A DNA stretch of 64,000 nt from a bacterium HR19 (lineage in GTDB: Bacteria; Calescibacteriota; Calescibacteriia; Calescibacteriales; Calescibacteriaceae). A program made the translations under genes and the position numbers. The stretch covers positions 1-64,000 of the forward strand of contig BEHV01000009.1 of the NCBI GenBank assembly GCA_002898315.1, read 5' to 3'. Within the stretch, counting starts at the first letter, position 1, and each line of letters starts with the position of its first letter. Positions 38,816 through 47,496 of this stretch are shown here, one piece after another. Below the pieces are notes generated by a model. That model searched no databases. It saw only the letters and a program-made list of their open reading frames with translations, and was not told the origin of the DNA.

Positions 38816-39844
38816 TCACCTTTCCAAATTTTCAATTTTTTCCAGAGTTATGACAGAAAAATTCCCCCAACCTTTCAATATATCCATAAGCGACAGCACA
38901 TTTGCTATTTTATTGTGTGATTCAAGAAACCTTTCAAAATCTTCCTTGAAGTTCTCTATATTTGAAATCACAAATCGTGAGAGCTTTTGAACCTCTGCCT
39001 TCAATCCCTTCTCCTCTGCTATTTTTTTTATTATATCAAAATCAATAAAAAAAGAAATATCTTTTTTCCCGAAAGAACTTTCCACCTTCTCCCAAGCTTT
39101 TTTAAGGTCATAAAACTCAAGTTTTTCGGTTGAAAAAAACCAGTGAAGGTTTACCGAACCATATCTTAACCTCTCAAAAAAACTGGTATATCCGTAATCT
39201 GAGAACACAGCTATATCACCCACACGCAGGAGAAAATCAATCACACTTTCAAAATCAGGGGAAACCTCAAAGAAAAAAGCTTCGCCCTGACCAAGAATTT
39301 CTCCAATTATCTCGGAATAATATCTTTTGAGAAAAACCTCAGTCCTCGGGCTCAAATCAGAGAAAAAAAACTTCTCTCCGTCAGAGTACAACTCCTCTAT
39401 CTTTGAATTACAAACCCTTATAACAGAAAAGGGAAGAGAATCAAAAAATTCGTTCCCTATAACTATCAGCAGAGAATCTTCATTCCTTTCACTGTCAAAT
39501 TCTATCTCATCAAAATCTCTATATATTTTTATATCTTGATTTTTGAACTTTTGAGATAGTTTTTCTCTTCTTTTCTGACTTCTCTCTACCGCTATGAGTT
39601 TTGCTATATCTAAATCAAAAGTCAAAGATAATTTTTTTATTTTTTGAAGGAGTTCTCCATCTCCCGCACCGAGTTCAATCAAATTCACCTTCTTCCTTCC
39701 GCTTGTCTTTGCTTTTATAAAGCATACCAGTGAAAAAGAAAATACATCTGATACTTTTGGAAGAGTCAGAAAATGCTCATCAGGATTTTGAGTCTCGTAA
39801 AATTTATCTATCCACTCCAAAGATAACTCGTAAAAGCTTTTCAT
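38816..39844 (-). CDS. MidA/NDUFAF7-family SAM-dependent methyltransferase
   Basis: A 342-residue protein of the DUF185/PF02636 type. NLIELGAGDGELLQKIKK is the SAM-binding motif; GNEFFDSLPFSVI is the distinctive NE(F/L)xDAxP-like catalytic segment of the family. The human homologue NDUFAF7 dimethylates an arginine of complex I subunit NDUFS2 during assembly. Here the gene lies in the same run as nuoF, so a complex I role in bacteria is suggested but not proven. It overlaps the upstream HprK-like gene by 4 bases. Confidence 0.75.
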   Translation of the reverse strand: MKSFYELSLEWIDKFYETQNPDEHFLTLPKVSDVFSFSLVCFIKAKTSGRKKVNLIELGAGDGELLQKIKKLSLTFDLDIAKLIAVERSQKRREKLSQKFKNQDIKIYRDFDEIEFDSERNEDSLLIVIGNEFFDSLPFSVIRVCNSKIEELYSDGEKFFFSDLSPRTEVFLKRYYSEIIGEILGQGEAFFFEVSPDFESVIDFLLRVGDIAVFSDYGYTSFFERLRYGSVNLHWFFSTEKLEFYDLKKAWEKVESSFGKKDISFFIDFDIIKKIAEEKGLKAEVQKLSRFVISNIENFKEDFERFLESHNKIANVLSLMDILKGWGNFSVITLEKIENLER

Positions 39845-40620
39845 ATCTTAAAAAAACAGGCAGAAGATAATTTATTTATTACCCAAGAAAGCTCTATCTT
39901 TTTTGCGTTGTATATACTCCTTAACGACATCTCAACTCCTTTATATTTCGGGATTTTTCTTATAAAACCAAGCTCACTTACCTTTGACTCAAGCTCTTCA
40001 AAGTTCTTCACATCTTTCAAATTTTCAGCTATGGACTTTATCTTCATCTTAAAATCAAGATAGTTTTCTGGCTTTCTCTTCAAGAAGAAAAAAACGATAT
40101 TTTTCGGCGGTCTTTTTGGTACTCTTTCAGGTAGAAAAATATTCCAAGTTCTTTTACTCTTTAGCACTATTGGTTTCGGGAAAGGAATAATCCCACAACG
40201 ACCCAAAAACAAAGTATCTTCTGTTATGAAATCAAACCCAGCATCACACATCAGTTTCGCAGAAGTAGATTTCCCATAACCACTTTTACCCAAAAATACA
40301 AAAGAAAAATTTCTGCTACAAACACATGATGCGTGAAAAATAGCGAAATCTTCCTCAAAAGAAGAAATTATGCAATCTGTAAATTTTTCAATCGCCTTCC
40401 AGAAATCAGTTCTGCTCTTCACAGATATAGCGAAAACCTTTTTATTCCTTGCAGAAATTCTGTTCTGCTTGACTCCAAAATGCTTGAAAAAAACTCGCAA
40501 CTTCTCAAAGACCTCCTCCCCCTTCCCAGAAAAATTAAAAATGAAAAGCAAGCCATAGTACTCCACAAAAAAACTCTTTCCTCTCGAAAAATTATCTCTC
40601 AAATTCATCTGAAAAATCAA
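39841..40620 (-). CDS. HprK-like P-loop kinase domain protein
   Basis: A 259-residue protein with Walker A FLGKSGYGKST near residue 112, followed by AKLMCDAGFDFITEDTLFL, the layout of the HPr kinase/phosphorylase fold seen in many stand-alone HprK-like or peptide-maturation-associated proteins. The signature glycine-rich loop that contacts HPr is not evident, and no ptsH is near, so classical HPr phosphorylation is unlikely. It overlaps midA by 4 bases. The substrate is unknown. Confidence 0.6.
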   Translation of the reverse strand: MIFQMNLRDNFSRGKSFFVEYYGLLFIFNFSGKGEEVFEKLRVFFKHFGVKQNRISARNKKVFAISVKSRTDFWKAIEKFTDCIISSFEEDFAIFHASCVCSRNFSFVFLGKSGYGKSTSAKLMCDAGFDFITEDTLFLGRCGIIPFPKPIVLKSKRTWNIFLPERVPKRPPKNIVFFFLKRKPENYLDFKMKIKSIAENLKDVKNFEELESKVSELGFIRKIPKYKGVEMSLRSIYNAKKIELSWVINKLSSACFFKI

Positions 40621-40699
40621 TCTCTGTCAAACATATAACATTTTGATGGAAAATCTCAAAAAGATTTTTATAATTAAAAGATAGGAGGTCGTCAAGGTT

Positions 40700-42031
40700 A
40701 TGAAAAAGGTAATTTTACCGTTTTTTTTATCTATTTCTTTCATTTTTTTTGGATACAGAGGATACGCCGAACCCCTTGACTTTTACTGCTCCGGTCCCAT
40801 ATCTCGTATGATGGGATGCGCAGGAATAGCCGGAAAAGGTGGATACGAAAGTGCTTTCTTAAACCCCGCTCTAATATCAGAAAGAAAGTCCCTCGGAATT
40901 GGCTATCTATTTGCTTCACAAAAACCTGAAATCACCCTCAGAGACCAAAAACTTGAAAAAATAGGTAATCCCCTTGAAAATATATCTGACCTGAATATAG
41001 GTCTATCCTTCTCATTAGCAGATATACCATTTTTGAAAAAAGAAAAAATTTTTGAACATATAGGCGTTGGACTCGCAGGAGTTCTCCCAACATCACCGCA
41101 GTTGATAAGAGTCGGGAATGTTATGACAAAAACACCATCTACTTTACTCTATGGGAACAGAAATACGAGATTTTCAATATTTGCTGGACTATCTGGGAAT
41201 ATACCAATAGGAGAAAACTTTAAAATCTTTATTGGTGGTTCAACTTTTCTTCTTGCAGACCTCCCAATACTGCTTTCCGCTAATCTCTCCCCTGATAAAG
41301 ATTTTGTCGTTGTTGATGGTGCCCTTGAAGGAAGACCGGGATTTCAAGGTGGAATAGCTCTCACTTATTCTTCGGAATCTTTCTATGTTAAAGCGGGTGG
41401 GACAGCCAGAAGTTCAATATACATAAACATTCCAGCAGTTGTAGATGCGTATTTGATCGGTGAAAAGGCACTATCTCTATCAGCATCACTATTTGACTCA
41501 TTTATTCCCTCGCTTTTCGGTGCAGGCATAGGAGGAGGATACACAACTGAAAAACTCGGTCTTCACATTGCTCTTGATTTTTTGAGATACAACTTCTCAA
41601 AATTTAAACTTTCTCTGCTGAGCGTTGATAAAGTAGAGCCAACAGAAGTTGCAAATCTTTTAAAACCACTCCTGCCCAAAACAGAGGTTTCACTGCAAGA
41701 CATAAATGTAATAAGGTTAGGTGTAATGGAAGAACTGAACAACCTTATAGGTAAAACAGATGTTATTCTCGGTCAGGGTTTCTCTCTCTTTCCTTCCCCT
41801 CTCAAAAATCAACAGGGAACTGCTCTCGTAGATGCTGATAGAACAATCTTATCTGCTGGAGCGGGACTCCGAGGTCCATCTCCAATACTGTTTCAAGGAG
41901 ACATAGAATTTATAATATCAGGACAACTTCACATGCTGAAAAAAACGGAGTTTGATTTTCCTGGAATCGGAAAAAGTTCCATCTCTGGAAACCTGCCGGT
42001 TATATCTGCAATACTGAATATATACTGGTGA
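40700..42031 (+). CDS. Predicted outer-membrane beta-barrel protein (FadL/TraF/UPF0164-like)
   Basis: A 443-residue protein with signal peptide MKKVILPFFLSISFIFFGYRGYA. The mature part begins PLDFYCSGPISRMMGCAGIA, then SAFLNPAL, and carries alternating amphipathic strands with YLF, YTTEKLGLHIALDF, and a final aromatic residue (NIYW), typical of outer-membrane barrels. The start-of-barrel phrase resembles the conjugative-TraF/UPF0164 group related to FadL transporters. A GGAGG site precedes it by 11 bases. The ligand is unknown. Confidence 0.65.
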   Translation: MKKVILPFFLSISFIFFGYRGYAEPLDFYCSGPISRMMGCAGIAGKGGYESAFLNPALISERKSLGIGYLFASQKPEITLRDQKLEKIGNPLENISDLNIGLSFSLADIPFLKKEKIFEHIGVGLAGVLPTSPQLIRVGNVMTKTPSTLLYGNRNTRFSIFAGLSGNIPIGENFKIFIGGSTFLLADLPILLSANLSPDKDFVVVDGALEGRPGFQGGIALTYSSESFYVKAGGTARSSIYINIPAVVDAYLIGEKALSLSASLFDSFIPSLFGAGIGGGYTTEKLGLHIALDFLRYNFSKFKLSLLSVDKVEPTEVANLLKPLLPKTEVSLQDINVIRLGVMEELNNLIGKTDVILGQGFSLFPSPLKNQQGTALVDADRTILSAGAGLRGPSPILFQGDIEFIISGQLHMLKKTEFDFPGIGKSSISGNLPVISAILNIYW

Positions 42032-42117
42032 AGGTTCGACTAAAATTTTACAATTTTCGGATGCAGAATAAAACATAAGCTACCCAAACACATTTTCCAA
42101 AAAAGTGCTAAATTCTA

Positions 42118-42861
42118 TCAGAACAGGTTGAGATGTATGTGCAAGTTTATCTTGAAAATCCAAAAATTTGGATTATCAGCTTCAAAAAGAATACCTCCTT
42201 GTAAAGCGAAGTTTTTTATGGAGGGAAAAACGGAGAAACCAAAAAATGCGCTTTCTGTTCTCAGAAACTCAGTGAGTATCACGAGGTCTGGCTGATCATA
42301 TTCCGCGAGATAAGGTCTTATTCCGAATGCCAGTCCAAATGGTATTTCCAATTTTTGAAAAGAGTGAGGGAGTTCGCCTGAAAAAAACGAAAAAAGATAA
42401 AATCTCCTGCCTTCGCTTGCGAAGGAAATTCCTCCTCTGGATCCTTTAGAAGATACAGCAAAATTAAGCGATAAGCTTTCCTGCAATCCAAAACCATCAA
42501 ATCTGAAAAACCTTATTCTTGTTCCCAAAATGGGATTTATCTCTGAGTTCCCTGCATTTAGGTTGGCTCTAACTGAAATGTTCGGAGTTATTCCGTAGAT
42601 TGTTTCAAGTTCAAATGAATTATTTTTGAGAAATTCAAATCCATTTTCTTTTTTCATTTTTTCGTGTTCCCAGCTGAATTCAAGCATGAGCCCTCCTTTC
42701 CACATTGTCCTCGCTCCTTCAACAAAAAGTGGCTCATGGCAAAGAGCATCTCCTGAAAATAAATAAGAACAAGCAAAAAAGCTCAGGAGTAAAATATAAG
42801 TTCCCCTCAAACACCTTAATGGGAGTTTCATCATTCTATTTGTTTTATTTGCTTTCATCAT
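42118..42861 (-). CDS. Predicted envelope protein at the end of the mercury locus
   Basis: A 247-residue protein with an N-terminal signal (LRGTYILLLSFFACSYLFSG) and a mature part rich in short beta strands: GGLMLEFSWEHEKM, TIYGITPNISVRANL, FRFDGFGLQESLSLNFA, ending HIHLNLF. An aromatic C-terminal residue and strand periodicity suggest a small outer-membrane barrel or periplasmic beta protein. Its ATG overlaps the preceding HMA gene's stop (ATGA), so the two are translationally coupled. It is not one of the classical mer genes. Confidence 0.55.
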   Translation of the reverse strand: MMKANKTNRMMKLPLRCLRGTYILLLSFFACSYLFSGDALCHEPLFVEGARTMWKGGLMLEFSWEHEKMKKENGFEFLKNNSFELETIYGITPNISVRANLNAGNSEINPILGTRIRFFRFDGFGLQESLSLNFAVSSKGSRGGISFASEGRRFYLFSFFSGELPHSFQKLEIPFGLAFGIRPYLAEYDQPDLVILTEFLRTESAFFGFSVFPSIKNFALQGGILFEADNPNFWIFKINLHIHLNLF

Positions 42862-43187
42862 TTCTCATCTTTTTCGTTTTCTTCTACTTCTATTAGCTTT
42901 CTCAAACTGAAGCCAGAGTCCTCTACTATTTTTTTCAGGTCATTTGAATCAATATCATTTGAAGCTTCAACAATAACTTTTCCTTCGCTCAAGATTATCT
43001 TTACATTTTTTATTCCTTCTTTTCTTTTAAGTTTTGATTCAAGACCAAAAGAACAGAGCGGGCAGGAAAGTCCATCAACTTGAAGGATAATTTTTTTTGC
43101 AAAAACATTCTCGGCTTGAAAAAGCATAAAGAAAAAGCATAAAAAAATAAAGAGAAGGAAAGAAAAATGTGCAACTGGACGCACCAT
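42858..43187 (-). CDS. Exported heavy-metal-associated (MerP-like) protein
   Basis: A 109-residue protein with a signal peptide (LLFIFLCFFFMLFQAENVFA) and one heavy-metal-associated domain, IILQVDGLSCPLCSFGLESKL, with the CxxC metal site. It should be periplasmic or membrane-tethered and bind Hg(II) or another soft metal. It has an acidic/basic tail EVEENEKDEK beyond the domain. It follows merA by 18 bases and is coupled to the envelope protein gene after it. Confidence 0.75.
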   Translation of the reverse strand: MVRPVAHFSFLLFIFLCFFFMLFQAENVFAKKIILQVDGLSCPLCSFGLESKLKRKEGIKNVKIILSEGKVIVEASNDIDSNDLKKIVEDSGFSLRKLIEVEENEKDEK

Positions 43188-43205
43188 CCATTTTTTCCCT
43201 CCCTT

Positions 43206-44612
43206 CTATACACAACATGAAAGCTTTGAAACATCTTTTATAAACGAAAGAGCACATAGTTTCACAGCTTCGGAAAGTGACGGGAAAACAGGGAGTGTTT
43301 CAAGAACATCGTAAATAGTCATCTTACTTTTAACAATCACCATAGCGTAAGAGATAATCTCCCCTGCATTTGGGGCAAGGATGTGAACGCCAAGGATTTG
43401 CTTTGTATCAGGATGAACAACAAGTTTTACCGCACCTTCTACGCTATCGTTTATTATTGCTCTTGGTACATTGGAAAGTTCCAGCACTCTGCATGAGCAT
43501 CTCCCCAACCGTTTCATAAGCTCCGCTTCCGTAAGTCCTACACCAGCAAGTTCTGGGTCTGTAAAGATTGTATAAGGCACAGAACTGTAATCAATTGATT
43601 TCTTTGACCCTGTTAAAGCGTTCTCAGCAGCAATACTTCCTTCTTTTCCAGCGGTCGTCTCAAGCCGTAGGGGTTGATTGATACAATCTCCCGCAGCATA
43701 AATATTTTTGTTTGATGTCTCAAGGTATTCATTAACTACGATTGCCTTCCTCTCATCAATCTCTACACCTGCTCTTTCAAGCCCAAGCCCATCTGTATTC
43801 GGTACTTTCCCGGCAGCAACAAGAATTTCATCACCGGAGATATTATATTTTTCCCCATCAATCAAATAGGTGAGCACCTTCTTTCCTGATTCCTTCTTTG
43901 CGCTGAGCACCTTCGCATTTGTCTTGATTACTATTCCTTCTTTTTCAAGGATTTTTTGAAGTCGGATAACAATTTCTCTCTCGCCCGGCCCGAAGATTGT
44001 GGGCTGAAATTCAAGAATGGTAACCCTTGTCCCAAAGCGTGAAAATAGCTGACCAAACTCAAGCCCCATCGGTCCCGCACCAACAATCATCAGTTCTCGC
44101 GGACGATTTTTCAAACTCAATGCTTCAATATGTGTTATGAAGCCGGTTTCCTTCAAACCTTCAATCGGTGGAATTCCTGTCTTTGAGCCCACAGCCAGAA
44201 CAAATTTTTCTGCAATATATGTTTCACCATTAACCCTTATCTCCCTTTCCGATAGAAACTCCGCTTTTCCTTCAATAAATTGTACATTCTTCAAATTCTT
44301 GAGAACATTTATATACTTTTCTTCTCTCATTCTTCTCACAAGCTCAATCTCGTCTGTTATAACTTTTGAAAAATCAAAACTCTCAAGCGATATTTTGATA
44401 CCATTGATGCTATTGCTTTTGACAACGTGTAGGATTTGAGCAAGATGGATTAATCTTTTGGATGGGACACATCCTACATTAACGCATGTTCCACCGATTG
44501 GTAAGCCGGAATTAACCATAAGTGCTTTTGCGCCGAGTTCATTTGCCTTAATTACCGCAGCAAAGCCCGCAGCTCCCCCACCTATAACTATCAAATCAAA
44601 CCCTTTTTTCAT
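43206..44612 (-). CDS. merA: Mercuric reductase MerA
   Basis: A 468-residue FAD-dependent disulfide oxidoreductase that reduces Hg(II) to volatile Hg(0) using NAD(P)H. The start at 44612 is behind a strong AGGAGG site. GGGAAGFAA binds FAD; the redox cysteine pair is in GGTCVNVGCVPSKRLIH; NADPH motif GAGPMGLEFGQ; and the C-terminal vicinal cysteines SKLSCCV that hand over mercury are present, which distinguishes it from lipoamide dehydrogenase. There is no N-terminal HMA domain; HMA modules occur instead in its neighbours. Confidence 0.93.
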   Translation of the reverse strand: MKKGFDLIVIGGGAAGFAAVIKANELGAKALMVNSGLPIGGTCVNVGCVPSKRLIHLAQILHVVKSNSINGIKISLESFDFSKVITDEIELVRRMREEKYINVLKNLKNVQFIEGKAEFLSEREIRVNGETYIAEKFVLAVGSKTGIPPIEGLKETGFITHIEALSLKNRPRELMIVGAGPMGLEFGQLFSRFGTRVTILEFQPTIFGPGEREIVIRLQKILEKEGIVIKTNAKVLSAKKESGKKVLTYLIDGEKYNISGDEILVAAGKVPNTDGLGLERAGVEIDERKAIVVNEYLETSNKNIYAAGDCINQPLRLETTAGKEGSIAAENALTGSKKSIDYSSVPYTIFTDPELAGVGLTEAELMKRLGRCSCRVLELSNVPRAIINDSVEGAVKLVVHPDTKQILGVHILAPNAGEIISYAMVIVKSKMTIYDVLETLPVFPSLSEAVKLCALSFIKDVSKLSCCV

Positions 44613-44686
44613 AGCAAAACCTCCTGATACTAATTGAAAAACTTGCCATCGTTCCACACCTGAAAAATACACAACTTTCAAACTTT

Positions 44687-45340
44687 TTAATCTACGATTT
44701 TCGCTCTGTATCCAGCATCTTCAATAGCACTTATAAATTGCGAAATAGATTTTTCATCTCCTAAAATTTTTATTATGAGAACCTTATTTTTGAAGTCGGG
44801 AAGAAGTTCATACCCTGCTTCTCCGACTTTTTTCTCAATTGACCTTTTTACTGCCTGAAAGCACATCGCACAATCCATACCTTCAACATAAACTTTATAC
44901 TCCTTATAGCGAGCTCTTATGTTTTGGTTTGACTTGCTTTCACTTACCTCTGCTTTTCCTCCTCTCAAAGAAATTGGAAATATAACATGATTGTATATGA
45001 TAAGTGATAAGACAAGGACTGTCGCAAACCATAAAACGGCATTTGATATTTTTTTGGTTTTCGTGTCAGATGGAACAGCACAGCAATCATCTTCTTTTTT
45101 CTTTTTGTTCCTGAAATTAATTATATGAGCATAAGTCAGAAGCGATAGAGATAAAATACCTAAAATGGTATCAAAGTGAGGGATTTTTCTAAGAGGAGCG
45201 AGGAATCCCAATGAAGCAGATGATACACCTAAAAGAGCAGTAAAAAGCGGAAGACCACAGCATATACCTATACCGAAAACAGCCAGTATAGAAGCGACTA
45301 TTCCCGTTTTATTATTTTTTGTACTAACCATATTGCTCAC
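44687..45340 (-). CDS. MerT-MerP fusion, mercuric ion transporter
   Basis: A 217-residue membrane protein. The first half resembles MerT with three helices and vicinal cysteines in helix 1 (FGIGICCGLPLFTALLG). A second Cys pair sits in the cytoplasmic loop (EDDCCAVP). The C-terminal 70 residues form an HMA domain with GMDCAMC. It should pass Hg(II) into the cytoplasm to MerA. MerT/MerP fusions of this kind are known in several phyla. It lies 74 bases upstream of merA. Confidence 0.85.
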   Translation of the reverse strand: MSNMVSTKNNKTGIVASILAVFGIGICCGLPLFTALLGVSSASLGFLAPLRKIPHFDTILGILSLSLLTYAHIINFRNKKKKEDDCCAVPSDTKTKKISNAVLWFATVLVLSLIIYNHVIFPISLRGGKAEVSESKSNQNIRARYKEYKVYVEGMDCAMCFQAVKRSIEKKVGEAGYELLPDFKNKVLIIKILGDEKSISQFISAIEDAGYRAKIVD

Positions 45341-45403
45341 CTCTTTTTTTTGCTACAACTGCTTTGCTTTTCAATAAGGTTTGCGTTGTTTCACCAAGAG
45401 TTC

Positions 45404-45613
45404 TCAGCTTTTGCTGTTTTTTCCGCAACAACCGCCATGTGCATCTTTCATCATCTCTATCATCTCAATTCCGCAACACTTTGGTGGCGGTTCGCTTGAT
45501 CTTGCTTCTTTTTTCATACCACAGCTCGGGCATATATATTTTCTTGTTTCTTCCTCGGTCTTTCTTTCTTTGGTGCCGACACTTTGTTTTTGTTTTTCCG
45601 GCTCTCTGCTCAT
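45404..45613 (-). CDS. Cysteine-rich mini-protein leading the mercury operon
   Basis: A 69-residue protein. A charged N-terminus is followed by YICPSCGMKKE, PPPKCCGIEM and GGCCGKN, giving seven cysteines in about 45 residues. The CPxCG...CCG pattern recalls desulforedoxin/zinc-ribbon knuckles. It is the first gene after the putative operator and may buffer Hg(II) or zinc; no standard mer gene matches it. Confidence 0.6.
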   Translation of the reverse strand: MSREPEKQKQSVGTKERKTEEETRKYICPSCGMKKEARSSEPPPKCCGIEMIEMMKDAHGGCCGKNSKS

Positions 45614-45670
45614 TTTTGCTCACCTCCTTTCTTTTTCTTAACTATACATAAACTTAATTATGCCAGAACT

Positions 45671-45686
45671 TTATACTCGGGTATAA
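45671..45686. promoter_or_regulatory. Putative MerR operator in the divergent mer intergenic region
   Basis: TTATACTCGGGTATAA is a perfect 6-bp inverted repeat around TCGG, lying between merR (plus) and the mercury genes (minus), as MerR operators do. A CATAAT on the minus strand 9 bases from the dyad could be a -10 box. The -35 element and the 19-20-base spacing are not clear, so only the dyad is claimed. Confidence 0.6.
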
Positions 45687-45741
45687 TGTTTTACTTTTGG
45701 AAAAATAGAATGCTTTTTTTCAGTACATAATTTATTTTCTG

Positions 45742-46179
45742 ATGCGTATAGCAAAAGGCAACACGAAAGGGGAAAATGAACTCTTTGTAAGCGATATTTC
45801 AAGAATCTGCAAAATAAATAAGCAGACAATTTACTACTATGAGAGGTTGGGTCTGATAAAACCAAAAAGAAGAACTCCATCTGGTTATAGGGTTTTTTCT
45901 CCTGAAACCTGCGAAAGGATAGAATTTATCAAAAAAGCACAGAAACTGAAAATCAGGTTAAGCGAAATAAGGCAAATACTTAAAGTTGTTGATTCCGGGA
46001 AAAAGCCATGCAGACATGTTTTAGATTTGATAGATGTCAAAATTCAAAGAGCTCAAAAAATCCTCAAAGACATTCAAGATTACATAAGCGAGCTGAAAAA
46101 ATTAAAAAGAAAATGGAAAAAAATGGATATTTCTCGTTGCAGACGAAAATACTGCTCAATAATTGAAGAAATAAAATAG
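45742..46179 (+). CDS. merR: MerR family mercury-responsive regulator
   Basis: A 145-residue activator/repressor. The N-terminal winged helix is SDISRICKINKQTIYYYERLGLI and SGYRVF. Cysteines KPCRHVLDLI and SRCRRKYCS in the C-terminal half occupy the relative positions of the three Hg(II)-binding cysteines of MerR. It is transcribed away from the mer genes. A few residues precede the usual start region, so the ATG at 45742 may be slightly too early. Confidence 0.85.
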   Translation: MRIAKGNTKGENELFVSDISRICKINKQTIYYYERLGLIKPKRRTPSGYRVFSPETCERIEFIKKAQKLKIRLSEIRQILKVVDSGKKPCRHVLDLIDVKIQRAQKILKDIQDYISELKKLKRKWKKMDISRCRRKYCSIIEEIK

Positions 46180-46278
46180 AAATACCCAACTTAGATTCTA
46201 ATGAGCTTGACTCCGCTACCCAAGATTATATAGAAGAATCTCCCATTAAATTCAAAGTAAAAACCTCTCAGATTTCCC

Positions 46279-47427
46279 TCACCATAAATCCCATATCAAC
46301 TTATCTTCTCTTGCAGAATAGCGCAGAAATATATCATCTCCCAATCTCTTCAACTCACATAAAGTCAAATTCACCTCTTGCCCGAACAAAAATGAATCAG
46401 GAAAATCAAAACCTTTCCCGCCACCAAATATTTTGGGAGCTACAAAAACCCATAGCTCATCAAATGCTCTCTCTTTTATAAACCGCCATAGCGTCCCCGG
46501 TCCGCCTTCAACAAGAAGCGATAAACCCCCGTTTTCATACACAAAATTTAAAATGTCATGCGGAGATGTTCTGCTGAGCGATAAAAAAGATACATTCCTA
46601 ACTTCACCAGAAGAAAGAAACTCGCTTATCTTCCGAAGTTCCTTTTGAGAACCATTGAAAATAAATACGACATTATTTCCACCTAATATGTTGAGATTCG
46701 CAAAAGAAGATGGTATCCCCAAAACAATTTTCACAGGAGCAGGAAACTCCCCTCCTATGAGCTTTTTTACTCTCAAAATAACTCTATCTTTGTATCTTCT
46801 TGCATCAAGGTGAGGGTTATCTACCTCCACTGTTTTTTTTCCTACAAGAATGAAATTCACTTTTGCCCTGAGCTTATGCGTGATAAGAAGAGATTTTTCA
46901 GATGAGATATATTTTGACCTTCCTTCTCTATCCGCAAGCTTCCCATCAATTGATTGAGCATACTTCAAAATAACATAAGGTCTCCTCTCCTTCAAAAATG
47001 TGAGGAAAGGCAGAAGAATTCTTTTTCCTTCATCTTCCAGAACTCCACCTATAACCTCTGCACCTTCTATCTCATACTTTCCTTTTATATTAGGGTCATA
47101 AACAGAGAAAAAAACCCTTTTTATGCCATATTTTTGAATTATATGAGTGCAAGGGGGAGTTCTTCCGTAGAAATTGCACGGCTGAAGGGAGACAAAAATT
47201 TCTGCACCTTTTGTGTCAAAACCTTTTTTTACAGCAGATTCTATCGCAGAAACTTCCGCATGAGGGAATCCAGCTCCCTTGTGAAAACCCTCACCTATAA
47301 CCTTGTTTTCTTTTACCAATATTGCTCCTACGGGAGGATTTGGAGCGGTTTTTGTCCCCATATTTTTTGCAAGTTCAAATGTCTTCTTCATAAAAAACTC
47401 AATCCTTCCTCTTTCAAGGTCTCCCAT
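46279..47427 (-). CDS. ribD: Riboflavin biosynthesis deaminase/reductase RibD
   Basis: A 382-residue bifunctional enzyme. The N-terminal zinc deaminase shows HAEVSAIESA and PCNFYGRTPPC; the C-terminal reductase begins YVILKYAQSIDGKLAD and contains EGGPGTLWRF. It converts the GTP-derived pyrimidine to 5-amino-6-ribitylaminouracil phosphate precursor. No ribE, ribBA or ribH is adjacent and no FMN riboswitch is seen in the 69 bases upstream. Confidence 0.94.
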   Translation of the reverse strand: MGDLERGRIEFFMKKTFELAKNMGTKTAPNPPVGAILVKENKVIGEGFHKGAGFPHAEVSAIESAVKKGFDTKGAEIFVSLQPCNFYGRTPPCTHIIQKYGIKRVFFSVYDPNIKGKYEIEGAEVIGGVLEDEGKRILLPFLTFLKERRPYVILKYAQSIDGKLADREGRSKYISSEKSLLITHKLRAKVNFILVGKKTVEVDNPHLDARRYKDRVILRVKKLIGGEFPAPVKIVLGIPSSFANLNILGGNNVVFIFNGSQKELRKISEFLSSGEVRNVSFLSLSRTSPHDILNFVYENGGLSLLVEGGPGTLWRFIKERAFDELWVFVAPKIFGGGKGFDFPDSFLFGQEVNLTLCELKRLGDDIFLRYSAREDKLIWDLW

Positions 47428-47496
47428 ACCTTAAAAAATGTATCTAAATTTTTGCTTCCGAGCGAATTTCAGAGAACCAAATTAAATTTTATTCTA

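Noticed and set aside
46954-47496. N-terminal half of the 393-residue ORF
   Set aside because: It is antisense to ribD; the thioredoxin-like protein starts at 47497.
47428-47496. FMN riboswitch before ribD
   Set aside because: Only 69 bases are available and no RFN-type conserved segments are present.
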